A stretch of DNA of 64,000 nucleotides from Hymenobacter sedentarius (lineage in GTDB: Bacteria; Bacteroidota; Bacteroidia; Cytophagales; Hymenobacteraceae): the NCBI RefSeq assembly GCF_001507645.1, contig NZ_CP013909.1, forward strand, positions 1-64,000, in the 5' to 3' direction. Below are positions 24,856 to 33,357 of the stretch, one piece after another. The position numbers and the translations under genes were made by a program. Under the pieces are notes generated by a model. The model was given only the letters and a program-made list of their open reading frames with translations, ran no database searches and was not told where the DNA came from. The first letter of the stretch is position 1, and each line of letters begins with the position of its first letter.

Positions 24856-26271
24856 ATGATTCAATACGTTACCCTGTTTGCTTTAATAATAGCCTTCCTG
24901 ATGCTGCTGGGCGTCATTTTCGCGTTGCAGCGGGTGGCCAAGACGCGGCCTGATGGCGGCGTGGTGGGCGAGAGCGGCTTCACGCTGGAGGGCTATTCTT
25001 ATGCGCTTATCCTGCTGGCCGTGGTGGCGGCCGTGGGCATTTGCTACGTGTTGGTGCGCGACACGCCATGGGCCGGCCACATCATGGAATGGCTCAACAT
25101 TGTGGTGCGCCTCATGCACATCACCTTCGGCATTGCCTGGATTGGGGCCTCGTTCTACTTCGTGTTCCTCGAGAACGCCCTGAACCGTACCGACAACGTG
25201 CGCGAAGAACTGGCCGGCAACCTCTGGGCCGTGCACGGCGGTGGGTTCTATTACCTTGAGAAGTATAAGTCGGCGCCCAAAGTCATTCCCAAAAGCCTGC
25301 ACTGGTTTAAGTACGAGGCGTATTTCACCTGGCTGTCGGGCTTCAGCCTGCTGTTTGTGGTGTACTACTTCAATGCCAGCTCCATGCTGATTGACCCGCG
25401 GGTGCTCGACATTTCGCCGCTGGCGGGCGTGGGCATCGGCGTGGCTTCGTTTGTGGTGGCGTGGCTGATCTATGACGGGCTCTGCCGCACGGCGCTGGTG
25501 CGCAGCCCCTGGTTCAAGGTCATTGGCTTCATCATCGCCACGGCGTTTGCCTATTTCTACGCGGAGGTATTCAGTGCCCGGGCAGCCTACATCCACTTCG
25601 GGGCCATGCTGGGCACGCTCATGGTGGGCAACGTTTTCTTCACCATCATCCCGGCCCAGAAGGCCATGGTGAAGGCCGCCACGGAAGGCACTCCGCTCGA
25701 CCCTCAGCTGGGCAAAAACGCCCTGGCCCGCTCGCTGCACAACAACTACTTCACGCTGCCCGTGCTGTTTGTGATGGTGAGCAACCACTTCCCCAGCACC
25801 TTTGGGCACTCCTACCCCTGGGCTATTCTGGCGGCCATCACGCTGGGCACGGCGGGCGTAAAGCACTGGCTCAACCTGCGTGAAAAGCACCAGACCGACA
25901 CCAGCGTGTGGGTGCTGCCCGCCGCCGTGGCCCTGCTGCTGGGAGTGGTGTTCGTGACGGCCCCGCCCGCCCAGAACAGCGGCAGCGCCGCCGCCAGCTG
26001 CACCCAGGAAGTGGGCATCAGCCAGGTAAACCTTATTGTGCAGAAGCGCTGCGTGCAGTGCCACTCTGCCAAGCCTACCGACGACGTGTTCAAGTCGCCG
26101 CCCAACGGCGTCGTTTATGACACACCTGAAGACATTATTCGCCTGAAAGACAAAATCATGCAGCGCGTGGTGGTGACCAAGACCATGCCCCAGAACAACA
26201 AAACCCAGATTACCCAGGAAGAACGCGACCTCATCCGGTGCTGGATAGAGCAAGGCGCGCTGAATAAGTAA
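24856..26271 (+). CDS. puuD: Membrane urate oxidase (urate hydroxylase) PuuD with C-terminal cytochrome c
   Basis: Oxidises urate to 5-hydroxyisourate and passes electrons to a respiratory cytochrome instead of making peroxide. The 471 residues contain about eight membrane helices, with the PuuD signatures VVRLMHITFGIAWIGASFYF, HGGGFYYLEKYK and WFKYEAYFTWLSGF. The heme-c motif CVQCH is at residues 399-403, with a likely Met ligand in VTKTMPQ. The soluble uricase is absent, so this is the urate step of the locus. The ATG at 24856 begins the first helix; the longer frame runs into the repeat. Confidence 0.95.
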   Translation: MIQYVTLFALIIAFLMLLGVIFALQRVAKTRPDGGVVGESGFTLEGYSYALILLAVVAAVGICYVLVRDTPWAGHIMEWLNIVVRLMHITFGIAWIGASFYFVFLENALNRTDNVREELAGNLWAVHGGGFYYLEKYKSAPKVIPKSLHWFKYEAYFTWLSGFSLLFVVYYFNASSMLIDPRVLDISPLAGVGIGVASFVVAWLIYDGLCRTALVRSPWFKVIGFIIATAFAYFYAEVFSARAAYIHFGAMLGTLMVGNVFFTIIPAQKAMVKAATEGTPLDPQLGKNALARSLHNNYFTLPVLFVMVSNHFPSTFGHSYPWAILAAITLGTAGVKHWLNLREKHQTDTSVWVLPAAVALLLGVVFVTAPPAQNSGSAAASCTQEVGISQVNLIVQKRCVQCHSAKPTDDVFKSPPNGVVYDTPEDIIRLKDKIMQRVVVTKTMPQNNKTQITQEERDLIRCWIEQGALNK

Positions 26272-26283
26272 ACCAGAACAACC

Positions 26284-26475
26284 AACTCCCCTCTTTAGCT
26301 AAGGAGGGGATGTTCGAGCCAATGGCTCGGACGGGGGTGGTTGAATCGTTGCACGACACCCGAACAATGGCGTCCGCACGACTCGACGATGAATCGTTCG
26401 CCCATCGTGCAACGATTCAACCACCCCAGCTCAATTTGGCAGTTGAGCGTCCCCTCCTTACCAAGGAGGGGAGTG
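26284..26475. repeat. Family-2 long inverted repeat between puuD and xdhC
   Basis: Inner arms are a perfect 22-bp inverted repeat: 26335-26356 (GGGTGGTTGAATCGTTGCAC and GA) with 26405-26426. Outer arms are an imperfect pair based on CTCCCCTC / GAGGGGAG, each side also forming its own small hairpin. A 192-bp MITE-like palindrome without an open frame. Confidence 0.88.
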
Positions 26476-26525
26476 GTCCGCCCATTCCTCATCCTTCATT
26501 CCTCATTCTTCATTAAGCGAAGCGT

Positions 26526-27515
26526 ATGCCTGCTTCCCCGCGCGACTTGCCTGTTTGGGCGCTGGCTGCTGCCAGCTTGCGGGCGGGCGTGCCCGTGGCG
26601 CTGCTTTGCGTGGTGAGCAGCGCGGGCAGCAGTCCCGGCCGCCAAGGCTTCAAGATGAGCGTAACGGCGGCCGAAACGGCTGGCTCCATTGGCGGGGGCA
26701 TCATGGAGCACAAGTTTATTGAGCTGGCCCGGCAGCGGCTGCACACCGGCGACTTCACCCCCGTGCTGCGGCCTCAGATTCACCGCCGCGAAGCCCCGGC
26801 CGACCGCTCGGGCATGATGTGCTCGGGCGAGCAGGAAGTGCTGCTCTGGCCCCTGGCAGCTGCCGACCTATCGGTGGTAGCGGCCATTGAAAAGGCGCTA
26901 CTCGGGGGCACCTGGGGCCAACTTTCGCTAAGCATCGATTCGGGGCTACAGCTGCTGGCGGAGGCTGCCAATGGCTCGGCGCCTCATCCTGTCAGCGCGG
27001 CGTTTTACGAGTACCAGCCGGGGCCGGGGTGGCGCTACCGCGAGCAGCTGGGCTTTCGCGACCACGTCACCATTGTAGGCGGTGGGCACGTGAGTCTGGC
27101 TTTGTCGAAAGCCTTGGCACTGCTCGATTTTGAACTGACCGTACTGGACGACCGCACCGATTTGCCTACCCTGGCGGCCAATGAATCAGCCCACCATCGG
27201 CGCGTCATCAGCTACGACAACGTGGCGGCTGAAATACCCCCGGGCCCGCACCAGTACGTGGTGGTAATGACCGTGGGCTACCGCACCGATGCCCTTGTGC
27301 TGCGCCAGCTCCTTAATCTCCCCTACCGCTACCTCGGCGTGATGGGCAGCGTGGCGAAGGTTGTTGAATTGCGCCGGGGTCTGCAGGAAGAGGGATTCTC
27401 GGTTGAAGAAATTGCCCGGCTTCGTGGGCCAATTGGGGTGGCTATCAATAGCCAGACACCGGAAGAAATTGCCATTAGCATTGTGGCCGAGCTGATTCAG
27501 GTGCGGCATCGGTAA
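26526..27515 (+). CDS. xdhC: XdhC-family molybdenum-cofactor chaperone
   Basis: Binds Moco, promotes its sulfuration and inserts it into xanthine dehydrogenase. The N-terminal XdhC/CoxI domain has VVSSAGSSPGRQGFKM, SIGGGIMEHKF and a SGMMCSGEQEVLL cysteine region. The C-terminal Rossmann domain has VTIVGGGHVSLAL and VMTVGYRTDALVLRQLL, then YLGVMGSVAKV. The 329 residues are full length. It lies 9 kb from xdhA/xdhB but at the end of the same locus, behind puuD. Confidence 0.93.
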   Translation: MPASPRDLPVWALAAASLRAGVPVALLCVVSSAGSSPGRQGFKMSVTAAETAGSIGGGIMEHKFIELARQRLHTGDFTPVLRPQIHRREAPADRSGMMCSGEQEVLLWPLAAADLSVVAAIEKALLGGTWGQLSLSIDSGLQLLAEAANGSAPHPVSAAFYEYQPGPGWRYREQLGFRDHVTIVGGGHVSLALSKALALLDFELTVLDDRTDLPTLAANESAHHRRVISYDNVAAEIPPGPHQYVVVMTVGYRTDALVLRQLLNLPYRYLGVMGSVAKVVELRRGLQEEGFSVEEIARLRGPIGVAINSQTPEEIAISIVAELIQVRHR

Positions 27516-27600
27516 GAGGTTTAGAAGGTGGCTGGGGCTGCGTGCGGTGCTGACGGTCGGCTGCTATACAAGTCGGCTGCTATACAAATCGCGGTGGAGG

Positions 27601-27790
27601 CTCTGGCGGGAGAACCTCACCCCCGGCCTTTCTCCATAAGAGAGGGGAGCCACGGCGGCGCAAGCTTTAGCTCAACTTCTAAAAACAGAAAGCCCCAGCT
27701 CAAAATTGAGCTGGGGCTTTCTCAATGAATTACCGCCGTGGCTCCCCTCTCTTATGGAGAGGGGCCGGGGGTGAGGTTGTCCCGCCAGAG
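27601..27790. repeat. Family-3 long inverted repeat with internal terminator
   Basis: Two arms of about 59 bp (27601-27659 and 27732-27790) are nearly exact reverse complements (CTCTGGCGGGA..., ...AAGAGAGGGGAGCCACGGCG). They enclose a separate 16-bp terminator hairpin. It fills the gap between convergent xdhC and the DUF4136 gene. Confidence 0.92.
27687..27722. terminator. Bidirectional terminator inside the family-3 repeat
   Basis: AGAAAGCCCCAGCTCA pairs with TGAGCTGGGGCTTTCT around loop AAAT. Each side ends in a short T-rich run. It serves the convergent xdhC and DUF4136 genes. Confidence 0.8.
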
Positions 27791-27819
27791 GCCCCCCGTT
27801 ACCCCTACCTCCCCAACCC

Positions 27820-28440
27820 TTACCGGCCCGATTCTCCGGACTCCGTGCGGGGCAGAGAGCCATTAGCGAATTCCTCAGTAAATACCCGGTAGCGGTCGAG
27901 GATGGAGCGGACGGAGCGGCGCAGCACGATTTCGCCCATGGGACCTTCGGGCACGCTCACGCCGGAGGCGTAGCCGTTCCAGACGGCGCGGTTGGTTTTC
28001 ACGTCGATGAGGGTGAGGAGCAGCGTGCCTTCGGCCAGCAGCAGGCGCACGGGCTGGTAGCCTTGGCGCTCTTCCTTGGGGGTGTCGTCGGTTTCCTCAA
28101 TGTTGCGCTTGATCCACTGGGTGAGGTCTTCCTGCGCAAAGCCGTGGAAGTTCATGTCGCCCTGGTACACGCGGAAGTTGACCAGCATATCGGGGCGGCG
28201 GCGGGCCAGGCGGTAGCCCTGGGCCTGGAGGCGCTGCTGGATGGCTTCGCGCACCGACGTGCCCAGGCGGCTGGTGTCGGCGGTGAGGCCGGTGCCGGTC
28301 ACAAAATCATAGGTGCGGTAGTGGCGGAAATTGCCGCGGTAGCTGTAGTCGGAGTCAACCTTGGCTTCGCGGGTGGTCATGCAGGCCGCCAAAGCCGCCA
28401 CGAGACCGATAAGAGACAGAGCATTGATAATACGTAACAT
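27820..28440 (-). CDS. DUF4136 lipoprotein (copy A)
   Basis: 206 residues starting MLRIINALSLIGLVAALAAC, a lipoprotein signal with lipobox LAAC. The DUF4136 domain follows: DSDYSYRGNFRHYRTYDFV, then IQQRLQAQGYRLARRRPDMLVNFRV and a strand TLLLTLIDVKTNRAVWNGYASG. The domain occurs in cell-envelope lipoproteins of unknown function. The longer frame (to 28536) adds residues before the signal and is rejected. It is a tandem paralogue of the next gene, sharing DTSRLG and RRSVRSI.DRYR. Confidence 0.9.
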   Translation of the reverse strand: MLRIINALSLIGLVAALAACMTTREAKVDSDYSYRGNFRHYRTYDFVTGTGLTADTSRLGTSVREAIQQRLQAQGYRLARRRPDMLVNFRVYQGDMNFHGFAQEDLTQWIKRNIEETDDTPKEERQGYQPVRLLLAEGTLLLTLIDVKTNRAVWNGYASGVSVPEGPMGEIVLRRSVRSILDRYRVFTEEFANGSLPRTESGESGR

Positions 28441-28557
28441 AGCAGTGGGAATTGACGGGTGAGCAGGCTTTGCAAGTGCGAAATGACAACGCGGAACACG
28501 TACTGCCGGGCCGTGAATTGCCGGCAACTGGGTCACCCTCTTTTCCGGGTACCGGGG

Positions 28558-29169
28558 CTAGTGGCCGCCGGTTTCGGCGGCGTTGGGCGATAGGAGGTAG
28601 CCTTTGGCCAGAATGCGATACCGGTCGAAAATGGAGCGCACGGAGCGGCGCAGCACGGTTTCGGCCCGGGCGTTGTCGGGCACGTCCACGCCGGAGGCGT
28701 AGCCGTTCCAGATGGCCCGCTGCGAGCGGGCGTCTACCAGGGTCACCATCAGGGTGCCGTCGGTGAGCAGGCGGCGCACCGGGTCGTAGGTTTGGCGGCT
28801 TTGCTCGGGGGTGTCGTCGGCTTCGCCTTCGTGCTGGGCCACCCAGCGCTCCAGCTCTTCCTGGTTGTAGCCGCGCAGGTTCACGGCGCCTTCAAAAATG
28901 TGGTAGTTGACGAGCAAATCGGGCCGTTTGGCCGCGGCCCGGTAGCCCTGCTGCTGCAGGCGCTGCTGAATGGCGTCGCGCAGCACCAGCCCCAGGCGGC
29001 TGGTGTCGCTCAGAGGCCCGTAGGAGTGCACAAAATCGTAGGTGCGATATCGGCGAAAATTGCCGCTGTAGCTATAGTCTGATTCAATTCGGGCTTCCTG
29101 CATGGTAATGCAGCTGCTGAGGCCCGCACCGAGGCTAAGGGTCAAGAGAATGCGTAAAGAATTGGTCAT
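28558..29169 (-). CDS. DUF4136 lipoprotein (copy B)
   Basis: 203 residues from MTNSLRILLTLSLGAGLSSC (lipobox LSSC), with the same domain as its downstream neighbour: DYSYSGNFRRYRTYDFV, DLLVNYHIFEGAVN, IWNGYASGVDVP and VLRRSVRSIFDRYRI. The pair arose by tandem duplication and both are probably anchored in the outer membrane. They differ most in the linker after the lipid cysteine and in the C-terminal tail. Function unknown. Confidence 0.9.
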   Translation of the reverse strand: MTNSLRILLTLSLGAGLSSCITMQEARIESDYSYSGNFRRYRTYDFVHSYGPLSDTSRLGLVLRDAIQQRLQQQGYRAAAKRPDLLVNYHIFEGAVNLRGYNQEELERWVAQHEGEADDTPEQSRQTYDPVRRLLTDGTLMVTLVDARSQRAIWNGYASGVDVPDNARAETVLRRSVRSIFDRYRILAKGYLLSPNAAETGGH

Positions 29170-29228
29170 AGGTAGCAGGGCACATTTGCTACGAACCAAG
29201 TTACACAAACCGCCCTGATAATCAAAGC

Positions 29229-31169
29229 CTATCGGTAGCCGGCGGCCTGCAGCGCAAAAAGCTCGGCATAGCGCCCGCCCTTGGCGAGCAGCGTTTCGTG
29301 CGAGCCGATTTCCACAAATTGGCCGTTTTCAATCACCAGGATGCGGTCGGCCATGCGTACCGTGCTGAACCGGTGGCTGATAAGCACGGCCGTCTTGCCC
29401 TTGGTTAATTCTGCAAAGCGCTGAAAAACTTCGTGCTCGGCGCGGGCGTCGAGGGCGGCGGTGGGCTCGTCGAGGATGAGCAACTGAGCGTCGCGCATGT
29501 AGGCCCGGCCCAGGGCAATTTTCTGCCACTCGCCACCGCTCAAATCCACGCCGCCGTTGAAGCGGCGGCCTATCATCTGGTCGTAGCCCCCGGGCAGCTT
29601 CGCAATCACGGTATCGGCCAGGCTTTGCTGGGCGGCGGTTTCGATGCGGGGCTGGTTTTGGCGCTCTTCGATGCGGCCCACGGCCAGGTTTTGGCCGGCC
29701 GGCAGCTGGAAGCGCACAAAGTCCTGGAAGATGACGCCGATTTCCTGGCGCAGCTCGGCGGGGTCGTACTCGCGCAGGTCGTGGCCGTCAAGCAGGATGC
29801 GGCCCTCGGTGGGGTCGTACAACCGGGCCAGGAGCTTGACCAGCGTGGTCTTGCCAGCGCCGTTTTCGCCCACCAGCGCTAGCTTTTCGCCAGCTTCCAG
29901 CTTAAATGAAAGGTTACGAATGGCCCATTTTGTACCATTCTTGTACTGGAACCCGACGTTTTCAAACTGGAAGCCCTCCCGGATGGGGCGCGGGAACGAC
30001 CGAGCGGTTTCGCCTTTAACTTCCTGCCGCACAATGCGGGGCCGCAGTGCAAAGAAGTCGAAAAAGTCCTGCAAGTACAAGGCCCCATCGGCCACGGAGC
30101 TAAAGCGGCTCAGGATGCCTTCGAGCAGCCCACGCAGGCGCGCAAACGACCCGGCCAGGAACGTGAGCTGGCCCAGGGAAATCTGCCCGGCCACGGCGCG
30201 GGCCAGGATGTAGACATAGGCGCCGTAGTAGCCGGCCGCGCCCACGGCCGCGAAGAGCGTGCCCCAGGCGGCGCGGCGCAGCACGAGGCTTTTGTTTTGG
30301 CGGTAGAAGTCGTCGGACAGCTCGCGGAAGCGGTTGATGAGGAAGTCGGAGAGCCCGAAAATCTTCACTTCCTTGGCCGTTTCGTCGGAGGCGCCGGTCT
30401 GGCGGAGGTAGTCGAGCTCGCGGCGCTCGGGCGTCCAGGAGTGCGAGAGGGAGTAGCTACGCTCGTTGAAGTGCGACTCGCCAAGGAAGGCCGGCACCAC
30501 GGCCAGCAGCAGCAGCACCAGCAGCCACGGCTGGAAGGCCACCAGCCCCCCGGCCAGCAGCACCAGCGTGACCAGGTCCTGGCCCTGCGAGAGCACCTGG
30601 CTCATGAGCACGGTGCGCGAGAGGGTTTGGCGGCGGGCACGCTCCAGCTTGTCGTAGAAGGTGCTGTCCTCGAACTGGTCCAAGTCGAGCTCGGCGGCGT
30701 GGGCCATAAGGCGAATGGACGACTGGTTGGCAAACAAGTCGCCGAGCAGCGAATCGAGCAGGGCCACGCCGCGGCCCAGGGCATCGGTGAGCAGCACCAG
30801 GCCAAACTCCAGCGCCACCAGCTCGAGCACGGGCGTCAGCACCCGCTCGGGGGCGGGCAGGCGGGTAAGGTGCACCACCGCATCGAGAATGAGCTGGCCC
30901 ACATAGAGCATGGCCAGCGGCAGGCCCGCCCGCAGCAGGCGCAGCACCATATTGGAGAGCGCCAGCGCGGGGCTGGTTTGCCAGATGAGCTTGAGAAACG
31001 CCGGCAGGTTGCGCAGCGCCGATACCCGCTCGCGCACGCTCACGGGCGGCTTGTCGCCGCCCCCGCGGGAGCCGTTGGGGTTCTTGGCAGAAATGGATTT
31101 CAGGAATTCAAACATTGGATGGGCGGTGGCAAGGTTGGGGCCTGTAGGTGAGAGCAGCCGTTTTGGCAT
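29229..31169 (-). CDS. ABC exporter half-transporter (membrane plus ATPase)
   Basis: 646 residues (628 if translation starts at the inner ATG at 31115, MFEFLKSISAKN). A six-helix exporter membrane domain spans about residues 60-370. The nucleotide-binding domain follows with Walker A GENGAGKTTLVKLL, Q-loop VIFQDFVRFQ, signature LSGGEWQKIALGRA, Walker B LLILDEPTAALDA and switch His in LISHRFSTV. It should work as a homodimer in the inner membrane, exporting a lipid, peptide or drug; the substrate cannot be told. Confidence 0.94.
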   Translation of the reverse strand: MPKRLLSPTGPNLATAHPMFEFLKSISAKNPNGSRGGGDKPPVSVRERVSALRNLPAFLKLIWQTSPALALSNMVLRLLRAGLPLAMLYVGQLILDAVVHLTRLPAPERVLTPVLELVALEFGLVLLTDALGRGVALLDSLLGDLFANQSSIRLMAHAAELDLDQFEDSTFYDKLERARRQTLSRTVLMSQVLSQGQDLVTLVLLAGGLVAFQPWLLVLLLLAVVPAFLGESHFNERSYSLSHSWTPERRELDYLRQTGASDETAKEVKIFGLSDFLINRFRELSDDFYRQNKSLVLRRAAWGTLFAAVGAAGYYGAYVYILARAVAGQISLGQLTFLAGSFARLRGLLEGILSRFSSVADGALYLQDFFDFFALRPRIVRQEVKGETARSFPRPIREGFQFENVGFQYKNGTKWAIRNLSFKLEAGEKLALVGENGAGKTTLVKLLARLYDPTEGRILLDGHDLREYDPAELRQEIGVIFQDFVRFQLPAGQNLAVGRIEERQNQPRIETAAQQSLADTVIAKLPGGYDQMIGRRFNGGVDLSGGEWQKIALGRAYMRDAQLLILDEPTAALDARAEHEVFQRFAELTKGKTAVLISHRFSTVRMADRILVIENGQFVEIGSHETLLAKGGRYAELFALQAAGYR

Positions 31170-31234
31170 GAATCCGCTCCCAAGGCCTAGATTGCGAATG
31201 CCCAGCCTTAAATTTTAGTTTTCAGCAGCACAAA

Positions 31235-31882
31235 ATGCCCTACTCTAAAACAACAGATGACTTCAAAGCTGATTTGGCTGACCAGATTAATTTTCTAAAG
31301 ATGTCTTGCCAAGCATATGACAATGGTGCTGTTGTGGAGGGAAAAAGGCTGGCGTTAGCGCTTAGAATTCTCTTGTTTGACGGTAGAAACAGAAGCAGGT
31401 CAGTTGCGTTACTTACAAGGCTAGACTTGAAGGAAAGGCTACTTTATCACTCAGTTACAAGAGAAATAGATAAAAGTGTCACGAACAGATTTTATTCATT
31501 TGAATTATCTACTTCAGAAGGACACGTGCACTGCAAACCTCATTTAGGAAGACCCCAATTACAACTTCCATTTGCACAATGGTGGGACCAGACTATAATG
31601 CAGAATCATGAACTTTCTGTAAGCCGAAGAGATATTATTATGTCCTTAGCAGACCAAGATGGAGGTGCCCATGTTGATACCAAACTGGATGGTGACTACG
31701 GGGATTTAGCAAAGCTTCAAGGTAGCGGAATACGATTTGATGCGTTGTCAGGGCTTTTAGTAGTCGCTCCGGCAGGAGTGCCATATGAGGGCAAATACGA
31801 GTTATTGCTTGCTAGACAGATTGCTCATGAGGTTCTCAGCACTTTTGATGAGCAATTAGATACTTTACTCACCAATTGCTAA
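31235..31882 (+). CDS. AT-rich conserved hypothetical protein, probably acquired
   Basis: 215 residues, predicted soluble and mixed alpha/beta. Base composition and codon use are clearly more AT-rich than both neighbours (many codons ending in A or T), which points to recent transfer. Visible motifs are FLKMSCQAYDNGAVVEGKRLA, LRILLFDGRNRSRS, and SRRDIIMSLADQDGGAHVD. From memory these resemble a scattered family of about 200-residue uncharacterised proteins with an RRD...A.xDGGAHVD motif; no function is known to me. A small palindrome follows directly. No mobility gene is nearby. Confidence 0.82.
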   Translation: MPYSKTTDDFKADLADQINFLKMSCQAYDNGAVVEGKRLALALRILLFDGRNRSRSVALLTRLDLKERLLYHSVTREIDKSVTNRFYSFELSTSEGHVHCKPHLGRPQLQLPFAQWWDQTIMQNHELSVSRRDIIMSLADQDGGAHVDTKLDGDYGDLAKLQGSGIRFDALSGLLVVAPAGVPYEGKYELLLARQIAHEVLSTFDEQLDTLLTNC

Positions 31883-31891
31883 ATACCCCAT

Positions 31892-31950
31892 GCTGTTTCG
31901 GAGTACAACTCCGCAGCAGCCTCGAGTTCGGAGTGCAACTCCGAAACAGC
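31892..31950. repeat. Short palindrome made of two small hairpins
   Basis: Outer arms GCTGTTTCGGAGT / ACTCCGAAACAGC (13 bp, perfect). Inside, TTCGGAGT(A/G)CAACTCCG occurs twice as a direct repeat, each copy being a hairpin by itself. It could act as terminator for the AT-rich gene, though no T tract follows. Confidence 0.75.
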
Positions 31951-32016
31951 CGCGCAAACCGCAGCACCATGAGCCGATAGCAGCTTCGTCACCTGTGCCC
32001 GACCTTTGCGGCACCC

Positions 32017-33252
32017 ATGGCCACTCCTGCTTCCCGCCCCTACTCCATCGGCTTCTGGCTGATGTGCTTGTCGTCGTTTCTGTTTTTCCTGAGCTTCAAT
32101 TTGCTGCTGCCGGAGCTGCCCGACCACCTTTCGCGGCTGGGCGGCGGCGAGTACAAGGGCTACATCATTGCCTTGTTTACGGTCACGGCGGCCCTGTCGC
32201 GGCCTTTTTCGGGCAAGCTCGCCGATACCGTGGGGCGCATCCCCGTGATGGTGTTTGGCTCGCTGGTGTGCTTTGTGTGCGGGTTTTTCTATCCCTGGGC
32301 CCTCACGGTTACGGGGTTTCTCACGCTGCGGCTGCTGCACGGCTTCAGCACCGGGTTTAAGCCCACGGGCACGGCCGCCTTCATCGCCGACATTGTGCCC
32401 ATGGAGCGGCGCGGCGAGGCCATGGGCCTGCTCGGCGTCACGGGGGCGTTGGGCATGGCGTTTGGGCCGGCGTTTGGCTCCTGGGTGGCCCAGCACTTCT
32501 CCCTGAACACCATGTTTTACTGCTCCAGCGGCGCGGCGCTGCTCTCGCTGCTGGTGCAGGGCACCCTCACCGAAACCCTGCCCCTGGCCCAGCGGCGGCG
32601 CTTTAGCCTGCGGTTGCTCAAGCTGAAGTGGGAGGAGGTGCTGGAGCCCCGCGTGCTGGCGCCGGCCATCGTCACGGCGCTGTGCCTGTTTCCCTACGGC
32701 GCCGTGCTCACCGTCATCCCCGACCAAAGCCGGCTGCTGGGCCTCACCGGCTCCACCAAGGGCTTGTTCTACATCTGCTACACGGTGGCCTCGCTGAGCA
32801 TCCGGCTGGTGGCGGGCAAGGCCTCCGATACCCACGGGCGCGTGCCGGTGCTGCGCATATCGGCGGGCATCCTGGCGGCGGGGCTGGTGCTGCTGGTATG
32901 GTCGCCGTCGGTGCCGGTGTTTCTGGCGGGGGCCGTGGTGTTCGGCATCGGCACCGGGCTCAACTCGCCCACGCTCTACGCCTGGACCATCGACCTGAGC
33001 CACCCCGAGCGCCGCGGCCGGGGCGTGGCCACCATGTACATCGCCCTGGAAATCGGAATTGGGCTGGGTGCCCTGCTCGCCGGCTGGATATTCTCCAACC
33101 GGGCCGGCCGCCTGCCCTACGTACACGCCCTGAGCCTGCTGTGCGTGCTGCTGGCCGTGGCGTACTTATTCACCGTGAAGTCGACCGGCCCCATGGCCGC
33201 CGTGGGCGTGCCAGAGCCAGCCCCCGAGCCCTCGCCCGAAGCGGTGGTGTGA
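32017..33252 (+). CDS. MFS transporter
   Basis: 411 residues with 12 predicted membrane helices. The major-facilitator motif A between helices 2 and 3 reads GKLADTVGRIPVM, with a second copy between helices 8 and 9 (GKASDTHGRVPVL). The tail is short and Pro/Glu-rich (EPAPEPSPE). Family members of this type export drugs or sugars; the substrate is unknown. CTTTGC lies 7 bases before the ATG. Confidence 0.93.
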   Translation: MATPASRPYSIGFWLMCLSSFLFFLSFNLLLPELPDHLSRLGGGEYKGYIIALFTVTAALSRPFSGKLADTVGRIPVMVFGSLVCFVCGFFYPWALTVTGFLTLRLLHGFSTGFKPTGTAAFIADIVPMERRGEAMGLLGVTGALGMAFGPAFGSWVAQHFSLNTMFYCSSGAALLSLLVQGTLTETLPLAQRRRFSLRLLKLKWEEVLEPRVLAPAIVTALCLFPYGAVLTVIPDQSRLLGLTGSTKGLFYICYTVASLSIRLVAGKASDTHGRVPVLRISAGILAAGLVLLVWSPSVPVFLAGAVVFGIGTGLNSPTLYAWTIDLSHPERRGRGVATMYIALEIGIGLGALLAGWIFSNRAGRLPYVHALSLLCVLLAVAYLFTVKSTGPMAAVGVPEPAPEPSPEAVV

Positions 33253-33357
33253 GATATTAAATATTTGCATAAAATAATGATGAAGAATAGGTGAGCTTTC
33301 ATTCGGACCTCCTACTTTTAGGGTTTCGAAGATTGTCTACCCCATTCTTTATTGTTG

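Noticed and set aside
31235..31950. Insertion sequence or integron cassette around the AT-rich gene
   Set aside because: The palindrome on the right has no partner on the left, and no transposase, integrase or attachment site can be seen.
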